A stretch of DNA of 38,580 nt from contig NZ_LRTR01000247.1 in NCBI RefSeq assembly GCF_001550375.1, positions 1-38,580 of the forward strand. The letters run 5' to 3'. Each line of letters starts with the position of its first letter. The stretch's first letter is position 1. A program made the translations under genes and the position numbers. Below the pieces are notes generated by a model. That model ran no database searches, had not been told where the DNA came from, and worked only from the letters and a program-made list of their open reading frames with translations. Source of the DNA: Streptomyces europaeiscabiei (GTDB taxonomy: Bacteria > Actinomycetota > Actinomycetes > Streptomycetales > Streptomycetaceae). Of this stretch, positions 25,455-33,213 are shown in pieces.

Positions 25455-25863
25455 GCGCCCATCAGTCCTGCGGGGCGAGTCACCTGTTCGCGGTTCGGGG
25501 CGGCGACGGCACCCGTCCATCGATCGCCTGTCAGGATCCTGCACTGCCGATCTCCGTCGACTCGAACGGGCCCGCTGCTGGCCCGAGGACACGGCAGAAG
25601 CGTTCTGGCACTGGAAGGCGCTGGCCCACGGCCCGCTCAGACGTATCGCGGCCCCGGCGACAGCGCAGCGCTGCGGCATCCCCGGCTGTTGCGACCCGGG
25701 CTACTTCCGCGATCATCTCGAAGCCGTGCTGCACGCCCTGCCCAGGAAGAGCGCTCGGGAGCTGCGCGCCCTCGTACGGGCTCTCGATGACAAGATCTTG
25801 GCGAGGGCCAAGACCATCCAGGTCGGTAGCGTCGACGAGCCTTGGTGGCGAGACCAGCTCTAG
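25444..25863 (+). CDS. hypothetical protein (WPEDTAEAFWHW motif)
   Basis: A 139-residue product. The first about 35 residues are Arg/Ser/Pro-rich and weak in character. From DLRRLERARCWPED onward it looks like a folded helical protein, with a cysteine cluster in QRCGIPGCCDPGYF and an amphipathic stretch in LPRKSARELRALVRALDDKI. I do not recognise a family. The ATG is the only ATG in the frame. GAAGGGG lies very close upstream, so initiation may depend on the overlapping mini-ORF. Third-position GC is high in the C-terminal two thirds. Confidence 0.65.
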   Translation: MPRRRPSVLRGESPVRGSGRRRHPSIDRLSGSCTADLRRLERARCWPEDTAEAFWHWKALAHGPLRRIAAPATAQRCGIPGCCDPGYFRDHLEAVLHALPRKSARELRALVRALDDKILARAKTIQVGSVDEPWWRDQL

Positions 25864-26052
25864 CCCGGCTCTAGGCCGAGGTGGCCCGCTCAGAGCAGCG
25901 GGGAACGGCGGGGAAGGCAGGCGGACATGGCCAGGCCGTACCCCTAGTCATTCGCGCAGGTCAGCATGTGGCACCGGTCCGAATGATCGCGGCTTCACAC
26001 CGATGCGATTACGCGATCTTCCGCACCGCGGCGCAGCCGCTAGCATCGGCCC

Positions 26053-26082
26053 ATGACGTCACAGCAGGCGGATGCCGCGTAG
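26053..26082 (+). CDS. second leaderless mini-ORF overlapping the next gene
   Basis: Nine residues (MTSQQADAA). TAGCAT sits exactly six bases upstream. The last bases, ATGCCGCGTAGG, are identical to those at the 25422 mini-ORF and contain both its TAG stop and, in the +1 frame, the ATG of the 26072 gene. Confidence 0.35.
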   Translation: MTSQQADAA

Positions 26083-26542
26083 GTCGCCGCGCGAGGTGAG
26101 GGCCGCCGTTCCCGATGGGCAGTGCGATGGTGCGGTGAGTTCGCTGCTCGTCAGCGCGTGTCCTGGGTCGCCGACGTGTACTGCCGTTCATACGTACCTC
26201 TTCGTCGATGGCCTCGACGTGATCACGCGCAGCGACAGCAGAATGGTGGGGCTCGGTCCGAGGCGACTGCTCCGCCCAGGCGGACCGCTCTATCCGACGG
26301 ATATGCCGTGCACGGTGGATGTGGCAACCCTGAAGCAGCCTGAGGCAGGACCAGAAGCAGAGCCGGAGCCGGAGCCGGACAGGCTGACCATCCGGGTCCG
26401 GCTCCGGGGCGAGACCGTCATCTGGTCCGACCTGGCCTACCCGGGCTTCGACGGCAGGCCCGTCGAGGAGGTTCGCTTCGGGTTGGAGCAGTACCTGGGC
26501 GAGATCGAGCGTGCTTACGCGGCGTTGCAAGCCAGTTGGTGA
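26072..26542 (+). CDS. hypothetical protein
   Basis: A 156-residue product without a recognised domain. The central part (SSLLVSACPGSPTCTAVHTYLF) suggests buried strands with two or three cysteines. A Glu/Pro repeat (PEAEPEPEPD) then leads into a well-formed C-terminal segment, LTIRVRLRGETVIWSDLAYPG and a helical EQYLGEIERAYAA end. Whether translation starts at this ATG, at the GTG eight codons later, or by a frameshift from the preceding mini-ORF cannot be decided. The convergent P450 gene ends 22 bp downstream. Confidence 0.65.
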   Translation: MPRRSPREVRAAVPDGQCDGAVSSLLVSACPGSPTCTAVHTYLFVDGLDVITRSDSRMVGLGPRRLLRPGGPLYPTDMPCTVDVATLKQPEAGPEAEPEPEPDRLTIRVRLRGETVIWSDLAYPGFDGRPVEEVRFGLEQYLGEIERAYAALQASW

Positions 26543-26563
26543 TCCCGCCCAGTGAGCCGGGCG

Positions 26564-27742
26564 TCACACGGTGACCGGCAGGGATGCGAGGCCGCGCATC
26601 AGGCGGGTGTGGCGCCAGTTCAGGGTCTCGGTGGGGGCTGCCAGCTGGATCTCGGGGTAGCGGGAGATGACCGCACGGAGGGCGAGTTCGGCTTCGGCTC
26701 GGGCCAGTGGGGCTCCCAGGCATCGGTGGATGCCATGGCCGAAGGCCAGGTGGCCGGTGGTGCCGCGGGTGAGGTCGAGGTGGTCCGGGGCGGGGAAGTG
26801 GTCGGGGTCGCGGTTGGCGGCACCGGGGGCGATGAGGACCGGGACGCCTTTGGGGATCGGGGTGCCGCCGAGGGTGAGCTCCTCGGTGCTGTAGCGGAAC
26901 GTGGCGATTCCGACGGGCGGGTCGAAGCGCAGCAGTTCGTCCAGCGCGGTTGCGAAGAGGTGTGGCTCGGCCCTCAAGCGGGCTAGCGACTCCGGGTGTT
27001 GGAGCAGGGCAAGGGCCGCGTTGCCGATGAAGTTGGTGGTGGTCTCGTGGCCGGCCACGAGGAGGAGGACTGCCAGTGAGACGAGTTCGTCCTCGGTCAG
27101 CCGGTCCTGGCCGTCGCGTGCGGCGATGAGGGCGTCGAGCAGGCTCTCGCCGGGTGAGCTGCGCCTGGCTGCGACGAGGTCGGTCATGTAGTCGGCGACG
27201 GCGTGCGAGGCGGCGTCCGTCCGGCCCGGGTCTCCGGCGGCGAACAGATCGCTCGACCACGTGCGCACGAGTGGGCGGTCGGACTCGGGGACGCCCAGCA
27301 TCTCGCAGATGACGGTGACCGGGAGCGGTACCGCGAGGCGCTCGACCAGGTCCACGGCTCCGCGGTCGGGCCAGGTGTCGAGCAGGTCGTCGACCAGGGC
27401 GGCGATGTAGGGGCGCAACCGCGCGACGGCGCCCGTGGTGAACGCCTTCGCCACCAGAGCCCGTAACCGGGCGTGCTCCGGGGGGTCGGTGGCGAGCATG
27501 TTCCGGGAGACGGCCGGATGGAGGTCACGCTGCGACGGGCGGTCGGCGAAGAACCGAGTGGTGTTCTTCGAGAGCCGGGGGTCGGTGAACGCCTCCCGCG
27601 CCTCCGCATAACCCGTGACCAGGTAGCTGTGGCGCCCTCCCGAGCCGGTGGGCACCTTCTGCACCGGCGCCGCGTCTCGCAGCCGAGCGTAGGTCGGGTA
27701 GGGGTCGGCGAAGAAACGGGGGTCCTTCAGGGGGTCGGTCAC
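26564..27742 (-). CDS. cytochrome P450
   Basis: A soluble bacterial class I-type P450 monooxygenase of 392 residues. Cys341 in FGHGIHRCLGAPLARAE is the haem thiolate ligand. The I-helix oxygen-activation motif is AGHETTTN, and the ExxR motif occurs in ELLRFDPP. Such enzymes need a ferredoxin and a reductase; neither is adjacent, and no biosynthetic cluster surrounds it, so the substrate is unknown. The start is GTG (MTDPLKDPRFF) without a clear ribosome site. Its upstream side is the degenerate 15-16-bp repeat array. Confidence 0.95.
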   Translation of the reverse strand: MTDPLKDPRFFADPYPTYARLRDAAPVQKVPTGSGGRHSYLVTGYAEAREAFTDPRLSKNTTRFFADRPSQRDLHPAVSRNMLATDPPEHARLRALVAKAFTTGAVARLRPYIAALVDDLLDTWPDRGAVDLVERLAVPLPVTVICEMLGVPESDRPLVRTWSSDLFAAGDPGRTDAASHAVADYMTDLVAARRSSPGESLLDALIAARDGQDRLTEDELVSLAVLLLVAGHETTTNFIGNAALALLQHPESLARLRAEPHLFATALDELLRFDPPVGIATFRYSTEELTLGGTPIPKGVPVLIAPGAANRDPDHFPAPDHLDLTRGTTGHLAFGHGIHRCLGAPLARAEAELALRAVISRYPEIQLAAPTETLNWRHTRLMRGLASLPVTV

Positions 27743-27767
27743 GCTTGCGGGTCCGTTCCCGAGGGGT

Positions 27768-27938
27768 GAGTTCTGCGAAAGCTAGTTCTGTGAAGGCTAG
27801 ATCCGCGAAGGCAAGATCTGTGAATGCCCGGTTCTGAAGGTGCCCGGTGCTGTGAATCCCCCGTTCTGAGGGTGGCCGGTTCTGAGGGTGGCCGGTTCTG
27901 AGGGTGCCGATGCATGGAGCGCCGATGCATGGAGCGCC
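27768..27938. repeat. degenerate 14-18-bp tandem repeat array
   Basis: About eleven short units run head to tail. Early ones resemble GCTAGTTCTGTGAAG, later ones become GGTGGCCGGTTCTGAG (two exact copies), and the last two are GATGCATGGAGCGCC. The array lies directly upstream of the P450 start. A leftward frame across it is Arg/Ser/His-rich and is taken as an artefact. Confidence 0.8.
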
Positions 27939-28372
27939 TGCTCACCGTGACGGTGCGCGTGATCTCGCCCTGCTCCATCTCCGCTCGGTGAGCGGTGCGG
28001 GCGGCGGCCTGTTCGCCGCCGTGGGATCGCTTCGTCCGGCACCGGTCCCTCCCCACGTGGGGACCGGTGCCGGACGGCGCGGGGGTGTCGATCCGTGTCC
28101 GGGGACGTGGATCGAGGTCGGTGGTGAAGGCGTGCGGAGCAGGGGCGTCGCTGAGGCCGGCCGGAAGCGTGCGGCATGATGAGGCGTATTTGCGGGCGCT
28201 ACGCCGGTGGCCTGCGGGTGTGGTGCACCGGTGTGGGCGGCACGGGCCTGATCCTGCCAGTCGAGGCTGGCGGGGAGGAGGGTCCGGGAATCCGGTGACG
28301 CCATTTTCGCAGGTCATACGCATAAGGTGAGTTTTCCGGTCCGGATGTTCGGATGGCGGGGGAGGTTAAGGG
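27939..28372. other. intergenic region upstream of the WD40 NTPase gene
   Basis: About 430 bp with no convincing gene. The inverted repeat CGGCACCGGTCCCTCCCCACGT/GGGGACCGGTGCCG around 28038-28077 (arms CGGCACCGGTCCC and GGGACCGGTGCCG are nearly complementary) may be an operator or transcript hairpin. CATACGCATAAGGTGAG near 28315 could contain a promoter. Confidence 0.45.
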
Positions 28373-31300
28373 GTGGATGCCTTGAGTCACGGCTCAGGGG
28401 CACGCACGGCCTTCGCGGAACGTCTCGCGCTGCTGTACAAGGAGGCGGGCAACCCTCCCCTCAAGAGTGTTTCCGAGTCGGTCGTCCGGCTGCAGCGGGT
28501 TGATGAACGCGGGCGGCCGGTGCGCGTGTCCGCCCAGCGGATCAGCGACTGGCGACGGGCCAGGAACGTGCCCGCGCAGTTCGCCGCCCTCGCCGCCGTC
28601 CTGCATGTCCTGATCCCCGAGGCCCGGCGCGCCCGGCCCGGTCCGGTGTCCAAGGGGCTGTACGACATGGCTCAGTGGCAGCGGCTGTGGGAGCGGGCCC
28701 TGGCCGATCCTGTCGGCGAGCGCCCGGCGGGATCCGGGTCGGGCGCTGCCGCCGCCACGGCCGCCGCGGCCCTGGAGGAGCACCCTTCCGGCGAGGGCTC
28801 GTCCCTTCCCGGCGGCGTCTGCCCCTACCGCGGTCTGGCCTCGTACCGGCAGCAGGACGCCCGTTGGTTCTTCGGGCGGGAGCGGAGCACCGACACGCTT
28901 GTCGAGCAGTTGCGCGCGGCGGACCGCACGGGTGGCCTGGTGATGCTCGTGGGTGCCTCGGGCGCCGGGAAGTCCTCCCTGCTGAGCGCCGGACTCGTGC
29001 CCGCGGTGCGCGGCGGCGCCCTGGACGGTGACGACGGCCGGGCGGGTGAGGGGTCGGCGGACGGGCGGCGGACCGGTGAGGTGATCCAGCTCGTGCCGGG
29101 TGCCGATCCGGTCGGGGAGCTGATCCGTCGGATACCGGAGCTGGGGCAGGTGGTGTCCGCCGCGTACGAGCCCGGTACGCCGATGTTCGCCGGCGCGGTG
29201 CGGGAGGCCGTCGCGGCGTGGGCGCGGCGACGCGCCACCGGCACCGCCACCACCGCCGCACCCACCGGCACGGGCACCACCGACACGGGCACCATCGGCA
29301 CGGGCACCATCGGCACCAGCACCGCGACCACCGCCCCCAACGGCTCCAGCGGCTCCCCCACCCGCCCCGTCCTGATCGTCGACCAGTTCGAAGAAACCTT
29401 CACCCTCTCTTCCGACGACGCGGACCGGCGGACGTTCGTCCAGTTGCTCAGTGCGGCGTGCACGCCCGGGGAGGTGGGCGGAGCGGCGCCGGTGGTCGTG
29501 GTGCTCGGTGTTCGTGCGGACTTCTACGAGCAGTGCCTCGGGTATCCGGAGCTGGCGGACGCGTTGCAGCACCGGCACATGGTGCTGGGGCCGTTGACGA
29601 CGGCGGAGCTGCGGGAGGCGGTGACCGGGCCGGCCAGGGCCGTGGGGCTGGAGCTGGAACCGGGACTCGCGGAGCTGATCGTGCGTGAGGTGAGCGCGGA
29701 CGGGCCACGCGGGGCGCACGACGCGGGCGTGCTGCCGCTGCTGTCGCACGCCCTGCTCGTGACCTGGCAGCGCCGGAAGGCGGGGCGGCTCACGCTGGCC
29801 GGGTACCGGGCCGCGGGCGGTATCCAGGGCGCGGTGGCGGCGACCGCCGAGCGTGCCTGGTCGGGACTGGACCCGGCGGGCCGTACGGCCGCGCGGCTGC
29901 TGTTGCTGCGGCTGGTCCGGCTGAACGAGGACACGCAGGCCACGCGGCGTCGGGGCACGCGGCGGCAGCTCGCGGACGGCTCGGCGGACCCGGTGAAGAC
30001 GGAGGAGTCGCTGGAGGCGATGGCCCGGGCCCGCCTGCTGACGCTCGACGCGGAGACCGTGGAGATCACCCACGAGGCGCTGCTGCACGCCTGGCCCCGG
30101 TTGCGGACGTGGATCGACGAGGGGCGCAACGACCACCTGCTGCGGCAGCGGCTGGAGGAGGACGGCCGGGCCTGGGAGGACTCCGGGCGGGACCCCTCTC
30201 TGCTCTACCGGGGCTCACGGCTGGAACAGGCGCACACCTGGGCGAAGTCCACCAGGGACGGCGGGGACACCAGAGACACCAGGGACGGCGGGGATGCCGG
30301 GGACGGCATGGACACCAGGGACGCCGGAGACACCTTCCTGCCCCGCAGCGCGGTGGAGTTCCTGGCCGCCTCGGTCCGGCTGCGTCGCCGCACGGTCCGG
30401 ATCAGGCGGAGTGCCGTGGCGGCGCTGGTGGCATTCGCCCTGGTGGCCGTCGGCTCGGCGGTGGTCGCGTGGCAGCAGCGCAACGACGCGGTGTTCGAGC
30501 AGGTGCTCGCCCAAGCCGATCGCGTCCAGTACTCGGACCCGTCGCTGTCCGCCCAGCTCGACCTGGTGGCGCACAAACTGCGCCCCGACGACGAGGGCAC
30601 CGGCAACCGGCTCGTGTCGATCGTCAACGCGCCCCTGGCCACCCCACTCCTCGGCCACGGCGGTGCCGTCTACCTCACCTCCTTCAGCCCCGACGGGAAG
30701 TACCTGGCCACCGCCAGCTACGACCGGACCGTACGGCTGTGGGACGTGGCGGACCCGTCCCGGGCCAAGGCCCGGGGCAGTCCCCTCACCGGGCACACCA
30801 GCTGGGTGAGCAGCGCGGTGTTCGCGCCGGACGGCCGTACGCTCGCCGACGCCGGCGACGACGGCACGATCCGCTTGTGGGACGTACGGGACCCGCGTGC
30901 CCCGCGGAAACTGGGCGCGCCACTGACCGGGCACGACGGCACGATCTTCCTGATCGCCTTCAGTCCGGACGGGAAGACACTGGCGTCCGTGGGCGAGGAC
31001 CACACCGTACGGCTGTGGGACGTGAGTGATCCGGCGCGTGCGACGGCGCTCGGCTCGCCGCTCACCGGGCACAGCGCTCCGGTGCGCGCCGTGGCGTTCA
31101 GCCCGGACGGGAGGACGCTGGCCAGCGGGGGTGACGACAACACGATCAGGCTGTGGGACGTGGCCGATCCGCGTGATCCCGCGCCCCTCGGCACGGCGCT
31201 CGAAGGGCATACGAGCCTGGTGCACTCGGTGGCCTTCAGCCCCGACGGGCGGACGCTGGCCAGCGGCAGCTCGGACAACACCGTCCGGCTCTGGGACGTG

Positions 31301-32620
31301 GCCGATCCCCGGCGCGCGAGCGCGCTCGGGGCGCCGCTCACCGGGCACACCGGCCCCGTGTGGTCCGTGGCCTTCAGCCCCGACGGGAGACTGCTCGCCG
31401 CCGCCAGCGCGGACAGTACGGCGAGCCTGTGGACCGTCGACGACCCGGCGTACCCGTCGCAGGTCGGCGAGCCCCTCGCCGGGGCGAGCGGCGAGATGTT
31501 CGCCCTCGGGTTCAGTCCGGACGGCCGGACCCTCGCCACCGGGAGCGGTGACAGCAAGGTCCGGCTGTGGTCGGTACCGACCTCGGACATGGTCGGCCGG
31601 AACGGAGTGTTCCGGCCGGACGGGCGGGTGCTGGCCACGGCCGGGCGCGACGGCCGGATCCGGCTGTGGAACGTGACGGAGCCCGGCCGGCCCGTACTAC
31701 TGGGCGAACCGTTCACGCTCAAGGACAGCGGCAATCGCTCCCTGACCTTCTCCCCCGACGGCCGCACCCTCTCGATCGTGGCCGGGAACCGGGCGCTGTA
31801 CCTGTGGGACGTCAGCGATCCCGCCCACCCCGTCCTCAAGGGGTCACCCCTCGCACTGCGGATCCGGTACACCGACGCGCAGGCCTACAGCCCGGACGGG
31901 CGCGTCCTGGCCACGTCCTACGGCGACCACGACGTCCAGCTGTGGAACGTCGGCGACCCGGCCCACGTCGTCCCGCTCGGCAGACCCCTCACCGGTCACA
32001 AGGGCTACATCCTCGCCCTCGTCTTCGGTCCGGACGGCCGCACGCTCGCCAGCGGCAGCGCGGACGGCACCATCCGCCTGTGGAACGTGGCCGACCCGGC
32101 CCGGTCCACCCGGCTCGGCGGAGCCCTCACCGCGCACCGGGGCGCAGTCAGCGACCTCGTCTACAGCCCGGACGGCCGGACGCTGGCCAGCGGTGGCGGC
32201 GACGACACGGTCAGGCTCTGGGACGTCTCCGACCCCCGCGCGGCGACCCGGCTGGGCTCCCCGCTCGTCGGGCACACCGAGGCGGTCGTGTCACTGACCT
32301 TCAGCCCGGACGGCCGGACCCTGGCCAGCGGCGGCAACGACAGCACCGTCCACCTCTGGGACGTCACCCGCCCCGCCGACGCCTCCCCCATCGGCCAGGC
32401 CATGAGCCCCAACGCCAGGACCGGCCACTTCCTGTCCTTCAGCCCGGACAGCCACATGCTCGGGGTGTCCAGCGGCGCCGACACCGTGCGGCTGTGGAAC
32501 CTGGACGTGGACGACGCCGTACGGCGCATCTGCTCGACGACACACGGGGTGCTCACGCGGGAGAAGTGGGACGAGTACCTGCCTCGGCTGTCGTACGAGC
32601 CGCCGTGCGAGAGTGCATGA
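28373..32620 (+). CDS. nSTAND1-type NTPase with 14 WD40 repeats
   Basis: A 1,415-residue signalling-type protein. Residues 1-110 form a helical, helix-turn-helix-like domain (RVSAQRISDWRRARNVP). From CPYRGLASYRQQD onward comes a STAND P-loop domain, with Walker A GASGAGKSS (Lys200) and Walker B VLIVDQFEE (Asp337). About residues 680-702 form one hydrophobic helix. From about residue 760, fourteen WD40 repeats (FSPDGRTLASG...RLWDV) could make two seven-bladed propellers, with a conserved-looking Cys-containing tail. Two in-frame low-complexity inserts interrupt the NTPase part (Thr/Gly-rich between the Walker motifs; Asp/Thr/Gly/Arg-rich before the helix). GGAGG lies seven bases before the GTG. 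STAND proteins usually oligomerise on sensing a ligand; the ligand and output here are unknown, and a defence role is only possible. Confidence 0.9.
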   Translation: MDALSHGSGARTAFAERLALLYKEAGNPPLKSVSESVVRLQRVDERGRPVRVSAQRISDWRRARNVPAQFAALAAVLHVLIPEARRARPGPVSKGLYDMAQWQRLWERALADPVGERPAGSGSGAAAATAAAALEEHPSGEGSSLPGGVCPYRGLASYRQQDARWFFGRERSTDTLVEQLRAADRTGGLVMLVGASGAGKSSLLSAGLVPAVRGGALDGDDGRAGEGSADGRRTGEVIQLVPGADPVGELIRRIPELGQVVSAAYEPGTPMFAGAVREAVAAWARRRATGTATTAAPTGTGTTDTGTIGTGTIGTSTATTAPNGSSGSPTRPVLIVDQFEETFTLSSDDADRRTFVQLLSAACTPGEVGGAAPVVVVLGVRADFYEQCLGYPELADALQHRHMVLGPLTTAELREAVTGPARAVGLELEPGLAELIVREVSADGPRGAHDAGVLPLLSHALLVTWQRRKAGRLTLAGYRAAGGIQGAVAATAERAWSGLDPAGRTAARLLLLRLVRLNEDTQATRRRGTRRQLADGSADPVKTEESLEAMARARLLTLDAETVEITHEALLHAWPRLRTWIDEGRNDHLLRQRLEEDGRAWEDSGRDPSLLYRGSRLEQAHTWAKSTRDGGDTRDTRDGGDAGDGMDTRDAGDTFLPRSAVEFLAASVRLRRRTVRIRRSAVAALVAFALVAVGSAVVAWQQRNDAVFEQVLAQADRVQYSDPSLSAQLDLVAHKLRPDDEGTGNRLVSIVNAPLATPLLGHGGAVYLTSFSPDGKYLATASYDRTVRLWDVADPSRAKARGSPLTGHTSWVSSAVFAPDGRTLADAGDDGTIRLWDVRDPRAPRKLGAPLTGHDGTIFLIAFSPDGKTLASVGEDHTVRLWDVSDPARATALGSPLTGHSAPVRAVAFSPDGRTLASGGDDNTIRLWDVADPRDPAPLGTALEGHTSLVHSVAFSPDGRTLASGSSDNTVRLWDVADPRRASALGAPLTGHTGPVWSVAFSPDGRLLAAASADSTASLWTVDDPAYPSQVGEPLAGASGEMFALGFSPDGRTLATGSGDSKVRLWSVPTSDMVGRNGVFRPDGRVLATAGRDGRIRLWNVTEPGRPVLLGEPFTLKDSGNRSLTFSPDGRTLSIVAGNRALYLWDVSDPAHPVLKGSPLALRIRYTDAQAYSPDGRVLATSYGDHDVQLWNVGDPAHVVPLGRPLTGHKGYILALVFGPDGRTLASGSADGTIRLWNVADPARSTRLGGALTAHRGAVSDLVYSPDGRTLASGGGDDTVRLWDVSDPRAATRLGSPLVGHTEAVVSLTFSPDGRTLASGGNDSTVHLWDVTRPADASPIGQAMSPNARTGHFLSFSPDSHMLGVSSGADTVRLWNLDVDDAVRRICSTTHGVLTREKWDEYLPRLSYEPPCESA

Positions 32621-32639
32621 CAGACCTCTGGGCGGCGGC

Positions 32640-32665
32640 GATCAGGGTCTGACATCAGGGTCTGA
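32640..32665. repeat. 13-bp direct repeat
   Basis: ATCAGGGTCTGAC occurs twice in immediate succession shortly after the WD40 gene stop. Confidence 0.6.
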
Positions 32666-32759
32666 CAAGCGTCCGGGCGGGACGTGGCCAGACCCGCCGG
32701 ACGTGCGGCCGACGCGGCATCGGCCACCTACCAAACGTTCGGCCGACCGACGCCCTACA

Positions 32760-32775
32760 CGTGATACCGATCACA
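32760..32775. promoter_or_regulatory. Crp-like palindrome
   Basis: CGTGATACCGATCACA matches the CRP-type operator TGTGA-N6-TCACA at nine of the ten conserved positions, with the normal six-base spacer. It lies 65-80 bp upstream of the hairpin element at 32840 and not next to a recognised protein-coding start. Confidence 0.4.
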
Positions 32776-32839
32776 ACTTGTCAACGCAGTCGAGCAGTCG
32801 GCTCCCGTCCTACGAGCAGCCTTGTTAGCCTTGGCCATA

Positions 32840-32941
32840 GCCCGGTCGCTGGTGCATCCCCCGTCGCCAGCGACCGGGCCCTTTCATGCCCGGGACACCG
32901 CCGCCCGATCGCCACCCGCCGCGGTGAGCCGGTGGGCGATC
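32840..32941 (+). ncRNA. candidate small structured RNA or terminator (two hairpins)
   Basis: A perfect 13-bp stem, GCCCGGTCGCTGG with CCAGCGACCGGGC (32840-32879), has a loop containing CCCCC, is followed by CCTTTC, and is preceded by TAGCCT about eight bases before. A second, bulged hairpin follows at 32907-32941 (GATCGCCACC with GGTGGGCGATC). The first hairpin could simply terminate the WD40 transcript, but it is 220 bp past the stop. The C-rich loop recalls actinobacterial C-loop RNAs. Confidence 0.35.
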
Positions 32942-33213
32942 CTGCGGACGGTCGTCTCGTCGGGCTCGGGTCGCGATCCGGCGACGGACACGGCGAGCCG
33001 TGCCGCTCCCTCCCCGCCCCTGGCCCCCCATCGGTACGGGCGGCTCCGCGCCCACGGCGACCAGGACTGACGTGCCGTCAGCCGCGCAAGCCCCCTTCAC
33101 GGCAGGCCCCCTTCACGGCGGGCCCGCCTTCCCGGGGCCGTCCGGCCGGCCCGTCTCCTCCCGAGGGCGCTCGGCGTCGGGGCGCGCCCGCCCTCAGCCG
33201 TTCCGGGCCTCGT
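32942..33213. other. intergenic region, no gene recognised
   Basis: A GC-rich, Pro/Arg/Ala-coding-like sequence on both strands without a plausible start, ribosome site or conserved motif. Short local repeats (CCCCCTTCACGGC, twice near 33090-33120) are seen. Confidence 0.5.

Noticed and set aside
26053..26542. Simple frameshifted pseudogene reading
   Set aside because: Possible for one gene, but the same overlap and the same 12 bases occur at 25444, which makes a shared leader more likely; kept open as an alternative.
27739..28323. Arg/Ser/Pro-rich minus-strand frame over the repeat array
   Set aside because: The frame is kept open by the short repeats and GC content; no start signal or domain.
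32840..32879. 6C small RNA
   Set aside because: The loop is C-rich, but it has only five consecutive C's and the second hairpin lacks a C-run. In Actinobacteria I remember 6C lying elsewhere, so I report only a structured element.
32822..33070. Short plus-strand frame overlapping the hairpin (and its antisense)
   Set aside because: It starts inside the structured element with TTG, has Pro/Ala/Arg composition and no ribosome site.
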